NCBI GenBank assembly: GCA_028682925.1
Contig: JAJRAG010000037.1
Coordinates: 1-12,142, forward strand
Reading direction: 5' to 3'
Length of the DNA stretch: 12,142 nt
Source of the DNA: Methanomassiliicoccales archaeon
Lineage (GTDB): Archaea > Thermoplasmatota > Thermoplasmata > Methanomassiliicoccales > JACIVX01
Shown: in pieces, positions 7,175-12,142 of the stretch
How the letters are laid out: the number at the start of each line of letters is the position of its first letter
How positions within the stretch are numbered: the stretch's first letter is position 1
Position numbers and translations under genes: made by a program
Notes under the pieces: model-generated
What the model saw: only the letters and a program-made list of their open reading frames with translations
Databases searched by the model: none
What the model was told of the DNA's origin: nothing

Positions 7175-7204
7175 CCGAACCTTTCATCAAGGTTTGTTCC
7201 GCCC

Positions 7205-7264
7205 ATGGACGAACCTCCATATCAGAGGAGAGCAATCGGCGGATTGCGGGAGAAAGAACGATGA
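7205..7264 (+). CDS. Possible 19-residue upstream leader ORF
   Basis: This frame encodes MDEPPYQRRAIGGLREKER and then TGA. Its stop shares bases with the ATG of the ThiN-AIRS gene (ATGA at 7261-7264). Its ATG lies only about 8 bases after the predicted transcript start, so it would be read from an almost leaderless mRNA. The main gene has its own Shine-Dalgarno-like GGGAG at 7248-7252, inside this small frame. The arrangement is what translational coupling or a regulatory leader peptide would look like. A 20-codon frame can also arise by chance, and the peptide matches nothing I recognise. Confidence 0.3.
   Translation: MDEPPYQRRAIGGLREKER
7248..7252 (+). promoter_or_regulatory. Ribosome binding site of the ThiN-AIRS gene
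   Basis: GGGAG ends eight bases before the ATG at 7261. It supports this start over the in-frame ATG at 7018, which lies upstream of the TATA box. Confidence 0.5.
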
Positions 7265-8904
7265 ACGAGGATGAGACAGTCGAGATGTATGGCAAGATGC
7301 GGATAGCGCTGGATATCATTGCCGAATGTGAGGAATTCGCGGCTATCATACCAGAAGTCAGGACAAACCTCGTATACACAAGGAAAGACCCGAAGGACAA
7401 GATGGATGTGCTCGCCGTCGACGGGAGGATAACTGTCGTCGACGGCAGACCGCATGCCTCAGGTCCTGCGAGGTTCGGGGCATCGAGCCACATGGCACGG
7501 TTTCTGATCGGCATTCATAATGAATTCCCATCCGTGCGGGCGGGTATCGACTTCGCCAACGACCCACAGCTGACCAAGTTCTTGGAAGAATATTGTCTCA
7601 AGAAAGGTTGGTCATTGATCGGCATCGACCGGTCCAAAGAGCCTGAGGAGATCAAAGACCAAGAAGGTCTATCAGTGCCCTGGAAGGCGAAGGAGGTCGC
7701 AAAGATCGCGGGAAGGAAAATGCCGAAGATCGCTTACGAGTCCGGGGCCATAGGGAAGGAGCCTGTCTCGGCCCTCTTGGGCGAGGACCCAGTTGAGATC
7801 GCCAGAGAGATCTGCGATCTCGCGAAGGCGTACAAAGCCTACGTCAGCCCGCCAGCCAAGGTAGGAAAGATCGGGAAGGAGGTCTTCGAATCGTTCTTGT
7901 TGAACAGGCTTGGAAAGCCAAATGAGAAGGTCGTAGTTCCCCCATTGACCGGGGTCGATGCCGCTGTCATCGACATAGGCAATGACAACGTGCTTGTCAT
8001 CGCTGAGGATCCGATATTCGCAATTCCCGGATTCCCGCTTGATTTCTTCGGATGGGCGACCGTTCACATAGGCGCAAGTGACATTGCTGTGATGGGAGTG
8101 GCCCCGCAGTTCATGACCTATTCCCTGCTCATGCCCCCCGGTACGTGTGACGATGATCTGAGGACCATCGTCGATGCGATCCACAATGCAGCCAACGAAC
8201 TCGAAATATCTATCGTCGGGGGCCACACTGGATACTATCCAGGCCTGCCCAGTCCTATGATCGGCGGCGTGACTGTATTCTCGATCGCAAACAAAGAAAG
8301 ATATGTCACCCCGACTGGAGCTCGTCCAGGGGACAATGTCATTTTGACAAAGGGTCCTGCCATTGAGACCGCAGGCGCCCTGGCCGTTATGCGGAGGGAC
8401 GAACTCCTTGGTAGATATGATGCAAAGCTAGTCGGCAAGGCAGTGAATCTCTCCAATCAGATGAGCGTGGTCAAGGATGCTCTACTGGCAATCGAAGCTG
8501 GAGGTGTGACTTCAATGCACGATGCCACCGAGGGGGGAGTCATCGGCGGCCTCTACGAGATAGCTAACGCAAGCAATGTTGGCATGGAAATCGACGAATC
8601 GAAGTTCGTATACCCCGACGAGGTAAGGATGGTTTGCGAGCATTTTGGCATCGATCCAGTCGCGGCCATCGCGGAAGGTTCGCTCTTGATAACGGCCCGT
8701 CCGTCGCATTCGAAGGCGATAATCAAAAGACTGAATGAAGAAGGAATTGAGGCCTCTGTCATAGGACGGATCACAAATGAGAAAGAGACCAGAAAGATGA
8801 AGAGAAGAGATGGTAGTGTCGTGGACCTCAGCATTCCCGACCAGGACCCGTTTTGGCCTGTGTTCTTCGAAAGCCTCAGCAAAATGGCTGGCAGAAAGAG
8901 TTAG
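7261..8904 (+). CDS. ThiN (thiamine-phosphate synthase) domain fused to a HypE-like AIR-synthase-fold protein
   Basis: This 547-residue protein has two parts. Residues 13-192 match ThiN, the archaeal domain that joins HMP-PP and hydroxyethylthiazole phosphate to make thiamine phosphate. The visible pattern is IIPEVRTNLVY, GRITVVDGR, RFGASSHMAR (71-80), EPEEIKDQEG and AIGKEP. Arg56 and His77 are 21 residues apart; from memory this matches the spacing of the essential Arg and His of Pyrobaculum ThiDN. Residues 200-540 are an AIRS/AIRS_C (PurM-fold) enzyme of the HypE-related archaeal type: PPLTGVDAAVIDIG (227-240), VHIGASDIAVMG (268-279), GGHTGYYPG (320-328) and ARPGDNVILTKG. The thiamine-phosphate kinase ThiL shares this fold, but ThiL normally has GDDAAV and GGD or GGN motifs, so I favour a HypE-like class. 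ThiN is usually fused to ThiD or to an HTH domain. Function of the second half is unknown. Confidence 0.82.
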   Translation: MNEDETVEMYGKMRIALDIIAECEEFAAIIPEVRTNLVYTRKDPKDKMDVLAVDGRITVVDGRPHASGPARFGASSHMARFLIGIHNEFPSVRAGIDFANDPQLTKFLEEYCLKKGWSLIGIDRSKEPEEIKDQEGLSVPWKAKEVAKIAGRKMPKIAYESGAIGKEPVSALLGEDPVEIAREICDLAKAYKAYVSPPAKVGKIGKEVFESFLLNRLGKPNEKVVVPPLTGVDAAVIDIGNDNVLVIAEDPIFAIPGFPLDFFGWATVHIGASDIAVMGVAPQFMTYSLLMPPGTCDDDLRTIVDAIHNAANELEISIVGGHTGYYPGLPSPMIGGVTVFSIANKERYVTPTGARPGDNVILTKGPAIETAGALAVMRRDELLGRYDAKLVGKAVNLSNQMSVVKDALLAIEAGGVTSMHDATEGGVIGGLYEIANASNVGMEIDESKFVYPDEVRMVCEHFGIDPVAAIAEGSLLITARPSHSKAIIKRLNEEGIEASVIGRITNEKETRKMKRRDGSVVDLSIPDQDPFWPVFFESLSKMAGRKS

Positions 8905-8941
8905 ACTCTTGCCGGCGGCCAGTCTTACGTTTCATTCCTAA

Positions 8942-8954
8942 ACGAATAATTCGT
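8942..8954. repeat. Perfect palindrome upstream of the homocysteine-gene TATA box
   Basis: ACGAAT-A-ATTCGT is a perfect 6+1+6 inverted repeat. It ends ten bases before the TATA box at 8965, where an activator or repressor of the downstream gene could bind. It could also be a weak hairpin at the end of the upstream transcript. Confidence 0.4.
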
Positions 8955-8964
8955 GTCGTAGAGA

Positions 8965-8971
8965 TTAAGTA
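8965..8971 (+). promoter_or_regulatory. Candidate TATA box for the homocysteine biosynthesis operon
   Basis: TTAAGTA would give a transcript start near 8993-8996. It lies 60 bases before the ATG at 9025 and 108 before the ATG at 9073. The 120-base gap after the ThiN-AIRS gene also points to a separate promoter. Confidence 0.4.
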
Positions 8972-8973
8972 TT

Positions 8974-8987
8974 GTAACAATCGTTAC
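8974..8987. repeat. Inverted repeat GTAAC-N4-GTTAC next to the predicted transcript start
   Basis: GTAACAATCGTTAC has five-base arms and a four-base spacer. It lies between the TATA box and the predicted transcript start of the homocysteine operon, a classic repressor position in archaea. No known regulator is assigned. Confidence 0.4.
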
Positions 8988-9072
8988 GCTGAAAAGCGAC
9001 TGCAACGGACCGAGAACGAATTCAATGACAAAGGTCGGTCGCAGGATAACGGACTATTGGGATGAGGAACAC

Positions 9073-10236
9073 ATGAAGAGAAATTACGAGGAGATAAACT
9101 CGAGAATCAAGAAGGGCGACGCCGTGGTGCTGACAGCGGAAGAGATCATAGACGTCGTCCAAAGCCAGGGAGTCAAGAAGGCCGCGAAAGAAGTGGATGT
9201 TGTGACGACTGGTACGTTCGGCGCTATGTGTTCCTCGGGAGCCTTCCTCAACTTCGGTCATGCCGAGCCACCGATAAAGATGCAGAGGGTCTGGCTCAAT
9301 GATGTCCCTGCCTACGCGGGGCTTGCGGCCGTCGACGCGTACATCGGGGCGACCGAGGTCCGGGAGAACGGCGAAATCAATTACGGTGGAGGGCAGGTGA
9401 TCGAGGAGCTCATCGCAGGAAGACCAGTCAAGCTAAGAGCTACCGCCTACGGTACCGATTGCTATCCGCGAAAGGGTATCGAGAGCTATGTCTCGCTGAA
9501 GACGATCAACCAAGCATATCTGTTCAATCCCAGGAACATATACCAGAACTACGCAGTCGCGACGAACTCTTCCGATAGGACACTCTTCACCTATATGGGA
9601 AAGCTGCTGCCGAACTATGGGAACGCGACGTTCAGCAGCGCTGGGCAGCTGTCCCCGCTCCTGAACGATCCGACCCTGAGGACTATAGGCATAGGGACGA
9701 GGATCTTCCTTGGCGGGGCGCAGGGCTACGTGGCCTGGGAGGGAACGCAGTACAGAACGGATGTCCCCGTAGAGAACGGAGTGCCCACCGGCGCCTGCAG
9801 GGCGCTGGCGGTGATCGGGGACATGAAGAAGATGTCCGCAGACTACGTCAGAGGTCTCTACTTCCATAAGTATGGAACGTCGCTCGGCGTCGGCATCGGC
9901 GTTCCGATCCCGATACTGGATGACGAGTTGATGAGAAGCGTCTCGATAAGCGACGATAAGATACTCGCACCGCTGTTCGACTACTCGGTCGAATCCAGGG
10001 CAAGAAAGCCGCTGACGAAGATCACATACGCTCAGCTTAGGAGCGGGTCGATCAAGCTGCACGGGAAGTGTGTCAAGACCTCCTCCCTCTCGAGCTATCG
10101 GAAGGCAAAGGACATAGCCGAGAAGCTGAAAAGGTGGATCGAGGAAGGGGAATTCTTGCTTACGCAGCCGGTTGCGACATTCACGGAGAGCCAGACCTTC
10201 AAACCTCTGGACCTCCGTTCGCAAGAGGAGGTGTAG
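9073..10236 (+). CDS. Homocysteine biosynthesis protein (HcyBio/DUF39)
   Basis: Members of this family, with a NIL-ferredoxin partner, put sulfide sulfur into an aspartate-semialdehyde-derived skeleton to make homocysteine; the Methanosarcina acetivorans pair MA1821/MA1822 is the studied example. The diagnostic N-terminal pattern is MKRNYEEINSRIKKGDAVVLTAEEI, followed by TGTFGAMCSSGAFLNFGHAEPP, GGGQVIEELIAGR and TAYGTDCYPR. Cys53 and Cys130 lie 77 residues apart; from memory MA1821 has two important Cys at nearly the same positions (54 and 131). The frame is open to an ATG at 9025 (403 residues). I prefer 9073 (387 residues) because TGAGG lies five bases upstream and family members begin here. 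The CBS pair at the end of MA1821-like proteins is absent. The ferredoxin gene follows after two bases. Confidence 0.9.
   Translation: MKRNYEEINSRIKKGDAVVLTAEEIIDVVQSQGVKKAAKEVDVVTTGTFGAMCSSGAFLNFGHAEPPIKMQRVWLNDVPAYAGLAAVDAYIGATEVRENGEINYGGGQVIEELIAGRPVKLRATAYGTDCYPRKGIESYVSLKTINQAYLFNPRNIYQNYAVATNSSDRTLFTYMGKLLPNYGNATFSSAGQLSPLLNDPTLRTIGIGTRIFLGGAQGYVAWEGTQYRTDVPVENGVPTGACRALAVIGDMKKMSADYVRGLYFHKYGTSLGVGIGVPIPILDDELMRSVSISDDKILAPLFDYSVESRARKPLTKITYAQLRSGSIKLHGKCVKTSSLSSYRKAKDIAEKLKRWIEEGEFLLTQPVATFTESQTFKPLDLRSQEEV
10226..10233 (+). promoter_or_regulatory. Ribosome binding site of the NIL-ferredoxin gene
   Basis: GAGGAGGTG overlaps the last codons of the homocysteine gene and ends five bases before the ATG at 10239. 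It is a strong Shine-Dalgarno that fixes this start and indicates coupled translation. Confidence 0.7.
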
Positions 10237-10238
10237 GA

Positions 10239-10646
10239 ATGCTCCAAAGAAAGTATCTGCTAACCTTCACTTCGGACATCGTGAACGAACCTATCACGTA
10301 CAAGATAGTGAAGAGCTTCGACTTGCTCGTCAACATACTCAGGGCCGACGTGGGCGACCGTGGAGGCAGGCTCCTGATCTCAGTGGAAGGCAGCGGACAG
10401 CAGATCGAGAAAGCGGTCCAGTACCTTGTGAACGCCAAGGTCCAGGTCAAGGAACTCAACGAGTACGTGAACAAGAGCGATGAGCGATGCACGGACTGCG
10501 GCATGTGCCTGTCGATATGCCCTGTCGACGCATTTGAGATCGACAGGATTTCCTGGAAGATCTCATTCAATGCGGAGAAGTGCATAGCATGTGGCATGTG
10601 CGTGGACGCATGCCCCCCTCAGGCGATCAAGATCAGTGATCTCTGA
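10239..10646 (+). CDS. NIL domain plus 2[4Fe-4S] ferredoxin, partner of the homocysteine protein
   Basis: This is the expected electron-transfer partner of the upstream HcyBio protein, equivalent in architecture to MA1822. The 135 residues consist of an N-terminal NIL domain (about 1-75: RKYLLTFTSDIVNEPITYKI, a central GGRLLISVEG strand, and QIEKAVQYLVNAKVQVKEL) and a C-terminal bacterial-type ferredoxin. The ferredoxin has two CxxCxxCxxxCP motifs: Cys84, 87, 90, 94 and Cys115, 118, 121, 125. All eight cysteines are present, so two [4Fe-4S] clusters are predicted. NIL domains also occur in methionine ABC transporter ATPases, in line with a sulfur amino acid role. The frame is open further upstream, but the ATG at 10239 has a strong Shine-Dalgarno and lies two bases after the preceding stop. 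Confidence 0.92.
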   Translation: MLQRKYLLTFTSDIVNEPITYKIVKSFDLLVNILRADVGDRGGRLLISVEGSGQQIEKAVQYLVNAKVQVKELNEYVNKSDERCTDCGMCLSICPVDAFEIDRISWKISFNAEKCIACGMCVDACPPQAIKISDL

Positions 10647-10843
10647 TCGACGACCGAACACTTGGCATTTGAACCCAAATAATTGAAGCGGCCTCCGACC
10701 AAGGAGATCCGCTTCTCAACCTTCTTCACGACCATGAACGATCTGGTGGTAATGACGAAGCCAAGATCCATTACTGGTCCAGGATGGGAGGGAAGTCCCC
10801 CAGAAGGAATCAGGATGGAGGTGTTTCGATTCTCCCCTATTTA
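10647..10843. other. Convergent gap between ferredoxin and MFS genes
   Basis: About 200 bases hold no recognisable gene. A 78-codon plus-strand frame from a TTG at 10683 overlaps the MFS 3' end and the hairpin below, has no Shine-Dalgarno, and resembles no family. A small inverted repeat (GATCAG 10631-10636, CTGATC 10643-10648) spans the ferredoxin stop. Confidence 0.4.
10685..10715 (+). terminator. Hairpin downstream of the ferredoxin gene, possible terminator
   Basis: GAAGCGG (10685-10691) pairs perfectly with CCGCTTC (10709-10715). CTCC (10693-10696) pairs with GGAG (10703-10706) inside it, leaving a six-base loop and small bulges. It lies 39 bases past the ferredoxin stop and is followed by a pyrimidine-rich CTCAACCTTCTTC. 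It may end or stabilise the transcript, but no long T run follows. Confidence 0.35.
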
Positions 10844-12121
10844 TCACCCGTGCGTTCCTTCTCCGATCTCCTCTGACGGTCTTATCGACCTGAAACTGAA
10901 GAACAACGAAAGGTCGTAGATTATTTTCACCACGCCGGCGATGATGAACGTATAGCTGAGAAGAGGACTGTCGTTCAGTAAGACACCAGTGAACATTAGT
11001 GCTGCTGACTGACCGATCGTCCTGGCGATCCCGGTTATGCCAGCGGCCGCCGAGCGCTCGTCCTCGCTGACCACTGCGATTACGTACGATTGCCTGGTCG
11101 GCACGTCCATCTGGGATATGCTGAATCGGATCAGCAGAAGGGCAAGCGCAGAGCCGAAATCTGGCATCAGAGGAATTAGGATAAGTAGCACATTGGATGG
11201 CAGATGCGTGAAGACCATGGTCCTGATGAGCCCTATTTTCTCCGCTATCCTGACCGCTGCCAAGGCTGAAACACCAGCTAACAAGTTCGCGAAGAAGAAA
11301 ATGGTCCCGAGCATACCTGGTTCCGTGCCAAACCTGACGAAGAACCAATAGGCCATGATGCTCTGGACGATGAAACCTCCACCGAAGGCATCCAGGGAGA
11401 ATAGGGCCGAGAGCTTGAACACGACCTTCTTGGAACGATGAAGGCCGAGGAGGCTCTTTGCGTTCCAATTTGCCTTCGATCGGTCGATCTCGACCTTCGT
11501 GGACAATCTGGAGAATAGAATCACTAGTACCACGCCGAAGATCGCATAGCCGATCACTACCGAACGGTAGCTGTCGAGCGGGTTCGCGCCCCCATATTGC
11601 ATGACCTGGGCGATCCATCCTCCGGCTATTGCCCCAGAGGCCGTGGCGAACGACCCGAGCATATTGTACCACGCGAACACTCTGGTCCGCTTCCTGTCAG
11701 ATACGATATGCGAGAGCGATGACTGTTCGATCGATAGGAATGGGCCGACCTCGTTCCCCGATGGACTTATCACACCGATTATCGCAGCTATCAGCAGGAC
11801 GACGAAATCTCTGGTCAGCGCGAATATCACGCCTGCAAACAGCATCAGTATCGCGCCGATGATGAGCATCTTCTTCCTGCCGGTCCTGTCCGCTCTGGTC
11901 GTGATGAACAGAGAGATGACGGTGTCGCCGACCAGAGTCAGGGCCAGGAGAAGCCCTATCTGATATCCGTTCAATCCTATCTGCTCAAGGTAGAGGACTA
12001 GGACGATCGAAAGGAAACCATACGCGAAGAGACGCACGATCCTGGTCATGAAAAGCAGCGTTCCATCTCTGCTCAGATTCATCCGTTCTCTCTTTTCACG
12101 CTGCTTCACGTTCACAATCAT
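10844..12121 (-). CDS. Major facilitator superfamily transporter
   Basis: This is a 425-residue, twelve-helix secondary transporter. Motif A, the loop 2-3 signature, reads RADRTGRKK at residues 76-84. The hydrophobic segments form two six-helix halves joined by a charged central loop (about 205-235, STKVEIDRSKANWNAKS). Each half contains a matching loop: LSHIVSDRKRTRVFAWYN in the first, and PTRQSYVIAVVSEDERSAAAGI in the second, the latter common in MFS drug-efflux-like proteins. The ATG at 12119-12121 has GAGGTG four bases upstream. A later ATG giving MNLSRDG (residue 14) is possible because the first 13 residues are highly charged. The promoter lies beyond the window edge. Export of a drug or metabolite is likely, but the substrate cannot be read from sequence. 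Confidence 0.9.
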   Translation of the reverse strand: MIVNVKQREKRERMNLSRDGTLLFMTRIVRLFAYGFLSIVLVLYLEQIGLNGYQIGLLLALTLVGDTVISLFITTRADRTGRKKMLIIGAILMLFAGVIFALTRDFVVLLIAAIIGVISPSGNEVGPFLSIEQSSLSHIVSDRKRTRVFAWYNMLGSFATASGAIAGGWIAQVMQYGGANPLDSYRSVVIGYAIFGVVLVILFSRLSTKVEIDRSKANWNAKSLLGLHRSKKVVFKLSALFSLDAFGGGFIVQSIMAYWFFVRFGTEPGMLGTIFFFANLLAGVSALAAVRIAEKIGLIRTMVFTHLPSNVLLILIPLMPDFGSALALLLIRFSISQMDVPTRQSYVIAVVSEDERSAAAGITGIARTIGQSAALMFTGVLLNDSPLLSYTFIIAGVVKIIYDLSLFFSFRSIRPSEEIGEGTHG

Positions 12122-12142
12122 CCTTCACCTCTGAATGGTTCT

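Larger units (their letters stand above)
6943..7204. promoter_or_regulatory. Divergent promoter region between cysteine desulfurase and ThiN-AIRS
   Basis: This is an AT-richer gap between divergent genes. It holds a minus-strand TATA box at 7005-7012 for the desulfurase and a plus-strand TATA box at 7168-7174 for the ThiN-AIRS gene. CTATTAAG occurs twice, at 7005-7012 and 7036-7043, 31 bases apart (about three helical turns). An inverted repeat TCTGC (6982-6986) with GCAGA (6995-6999) falls at the predicted desulfurase transcript start. An open frame runs through it from 7018, but it crosses the promoter and shows no family resemblance. Confidence 0.5.

Noticed and set aside
7018..7260. In-frame N-terminal extension of the ThiN-AIRS protein from an ATG at 7018
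   Set aside because: It spans the TATA box at 7168-7174 and shows no resemblance to the ThiN family. The ATG at 7261 has a Shine-Dalgarno and fits the domain boundary.
7921..8904. Reading the AIRS half as the thiamine-phosphate kinase ThiL or selenophosphate synthetase SelD
   Set aside because: It lacks the GDDAAV and GGD or GGN motifs expected for ThiL and the N-terminal catalytic Cys/Sec motif of SelD. HypE-like patterns fit better, though a kinase role is not excluded.
10683..10919. A 78-codon plus-strand frame starting with TTG
   Set aside because: It overlaps the MFS 3' end and a hairpin, lacks a Shine-Dalgarno, and its product looks like no family.

Overview
The window looks like an archaeal chromosome segment of roughly balanced base composition. 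The evidence is TATA-type promoters about 25-40 bases before several starts, an archaeal-type FtsZ, a ThiN thiamine-phosphate synthase domain, and a homocysteine-biosynthesis pair known from methanogens and other anaerobic archaea. The GCGGGGCN nucleotide loop of FtsZ and the gene mix suggest a Thermoplasmata-like euryarchaeon living anaerobically or microaerobically. That placement is inference; no rRNA is present. I see no intact mobile element, CRISPR array, rRNA or tRNA.

Layout. Bases 1-1403 (+) hold the C-terminal two thirds of the ferrous iron transporter FeoB, cut by the left edge. A pirin gene (+) follows behind its own TATA box and appears to be leaderless with a GTG start. It converges on an EamA/DMT permease (-). 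A roughly 325-base gap with a strong hairpin separates the permease from ftsZ (-), and ftsZ is followed upstream by a hemerythrin-like gene (-) and a NifS/IscS cysteine desulfurase (-). A divergent promoter region at 6943-7260 separates the desulfurase from a three-gene (+) block: a ThiN domain fused to a HypE-like AIR-synthase-fold enzyme, a homocysteine biosynthesis protein (HcyBio/DUF39), and a NIL-domain ferredoxin. An MFS transporter (-) fills the right end and converges on the ferredoxin gene.

How the genes may work together. The right half has a sulfur theme. The desulfurase mobilises cysteine sulfur, and the HcyBio protein plus NIL ferredoxin are the pair used for sulfide-dependent homocysteine synthesis. 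ThiN makes thiamine phosphate, whose precursors need sulfur carriers and Fe-S enzymes. The left half has an iron theme: FeoB, an iron-binding pirin, and a hemerythrin-like di-iron protein. The most unusual single item is the ThiN-AIRS fusion, which has a 19-codon upstream ORF whose stop overlaps its start (ATGA). Next in interest are two palindromes bracketing the TATA box of the homocysteine gene, and a His/Cys-rich tail (HYDHHAGGGCC) on the hemerythrin.
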